The notes beneath the pieces are model-generated. The model ran no database searches. It saw only the letters and a program-made list of their open reading frames with translations, and was not told where the DNA came from. A stretch of DNA of 8,308 nt. Source: Gammaproteobacteria bacterium UBA2955 (lineage in GTDB: Bacteria; Pseudomonadota; Gammaproteobacteria; Pseudomonadales; Azotimanducaceae). Numbering within the stretch: position 1 is the first letter of the stretch; every line of letters starts with the position of its first letter. This document shows, piece by piece, positions 7,370-8,308 of the stretch. Location of the stretch: the NCBI GenBank assembly GCA_002348825.1, contig DEBN01000116.1, positions 1-8,308 of the forward strand, given 5' to 3'. Position numbers and translations under genes: made by a program.

Positions 7370-8308
7370 ATGGTTGCCGAGCCTATGCCTAAGCAAAACG
7401 ACTCCCGTGTTATTGCACTGGTGGGTGGAGGCAGTGCCGGCCATGTAGTGCCTGCTTTGCCACTGGTTGATCAGCTACTAATAAAGCAGTGGACGGTGCA
7501 TTTTATTGGCACCCGAAGCGGCTTTGAAGAAAAGCTGCTGCGCGGCCGTAACGTGACCTTTCACGGTATCGCCGCAGGTAAGTTGCGACGCTATTTGGAT
7601 TGGCGAAACCTCACCGATTTAGGGCGCATTGCTTGGGCCGTAGTCGAGTCGCTGGTGTTACTGCGGCGAATCAGGCCGAAAGTTGTTTTTTCGAAAGGTG
7701 GCTTCGTTTCATTGCCGCTGGTATTTGCCGCTTGGTTGTTGCGGGTGCCGGTTGTTGCTCACGAATCTGATCTGACACCCGGGTTGGCGAATCGTCTGGC
7801 TGCGCCGTTTGTGAGGACATTTTGTATCAGCTTTGCCGAGACTGTAGTGTCAAGATTCCGAGGTCGGATCGTGCATACGGGCACACCGATTAGGCCCGAG
7901 CTATTGGCTGGCGATGGCGATAAGGGCCGTATTGCGCTGGCATTGGGAGATAAGAAAATTCTTTTGGTGACCGGTGGTAGCCTTGGCGCGGACAGGCTCA
8001 ATCAAGTTGTCCGCGAGGCGTTGCCGACGTTACTGCAGGAATATGTGGTGATTCATGTCTGTGGTGAGGGCAAAGTCAGCGGCGAAGCACGGACCGGTTA
8101 CTTGGAATTTGAGTATGTATCCGAAGGTTGGGGTGATCTGCTCGGTGCGGCAGATGTCGTACTGTCGCGGGCGGGTGCTAACGCCCTGTTCGAACTGCTT
8201 ACTTTGGCTAAATTGAACTTGCTGGTGCCGCTGTCGGCTAAGGCCTCACGCGGCGACCAGGTGGCTAACGCAGACTACGCTCGATCCCAAGGCTATAGTC
8301 AGGTTTTG
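7370..8308 (+). CDS. MurG-like UDP-GlcNAc glycosyltransferase, 3' end cut by the window edge
   Basis: GT28/GT-B fold enzyme related to MurG, which adds GlcNAc to lipid I at the inner face of the membrane. The frame is open for 313 codons to the window edge; the family has about 350-360. Visible motifs are the N-terminal glycine loop GGGSAGH (19-25), FSKGGFVS (107-114), HESDLTPG (131-138), GTPIRPEL (171-178), the second glycine loop GGSLGA (202-207), and the donor-binding region SRAGANALFELL (266-277) with E275. After that comes SRGDQVANA (293-301), matching the E269 and QQ...N region of E. coli MurG. HESD, GKLRRY and SKASRGDQ-like features recall MurG-type proteins of Clostridium and Bacillus rather than E. 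coli (HEQN, TGGH, SGALTVSE). ATG 7370 follows the hda stop by 1 nt, with GGGG 7 nt upstream; ATG 7385 is an alternative start. I infer a paralogue, not the housekeeping murG. Confidence 0.85.
   Translation, partial: MVAEPMPKQNDSRVIALVGGGSAGHVVPALPLVDQLLIKQWTVHFIGTRSGFEEKLLRGRNVTFHGIAAGKLRRYLDWRNLTDLGRIAWAVVESLVLLRRIRPKVVFSKGGFVSLPLVFAAWLLRVPVVAHESDLTPGLANRLAAPFVRTFCISFAETVVSRFRGRIVHTGTPIRPELLAGDGDKGRIALALGDKKILLVTGGSLGADRLNQVVREALPTLLQEYVVIHVCGEGKVSGEARTGYLEFEYVSEGWGDLLGAADVVLSRAGANALFELLTLAKLNLLVPLSAKASRGDQVANADYARSQGYSQVL

Overview
The window carries eight protein genes and no RNA genes, mobile elements or CRISPR arrays that I can support. The proteins and their order point to a gammaproteobacterium near the Pseudomonadales and related marine lineages. 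The block metG / mrp (apbC) / dcd, and the block purM / DUF2066 protein / hda, both resemble arrangements known from Pseudomonas. I cannot name a genus.

Layout. Positions 1-1806 (minus) hold the first 602 codons of metG, whose 3' end lies beyond the left edge. A 260-bp divergent region (1807-2066) separates it from mrp (2067-3080, plus), which is followed after 51 bp by dcd (3132-3695, plus). dcd converges on purM (3739-4779, minus, GTG start) with a 43-bp gap and no clear terminator. A 149-bp divergent region (4780-4928) holds candidate promoters in both directions and a perfect 8-bp inverted repeat. It leads into a tight plus-strand operon: secreted DUF2066 protein (4929-6029), CDP-alcohol phosphatidyltransferase (6029-6670), hda (6667-7368, TTG start) and a MurG-like glycosyltransferase (7370 to beyond the right edge). 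These four genes overlap by 1 nt, overlap by 4 nt, and are separated by 1 nt.

How the genes fit together. The left half is housekeeping: tRNA charging (MetG), iron-sulfur cluster handling (Mrp), dCTP deamination for dTTP supply (Dcd) and purine synthesis (PurM). The right-hand operon mixes envelope functions (an exported protein, a phospholipid-type membrane enzyme, a lipid-linked sugar transferase) with Hda, which switches off DnaA after replication starts. The most unusual item is the last gene. It is a MurG homologue outside any division and cell wall cluster, and its motifs look to me more like the MurG-type enzymes of Firmicutes than the gammaproteobacterial MurG. I see no clear evidence of an entirely new system; the operon context of this paralogue is the best lead.
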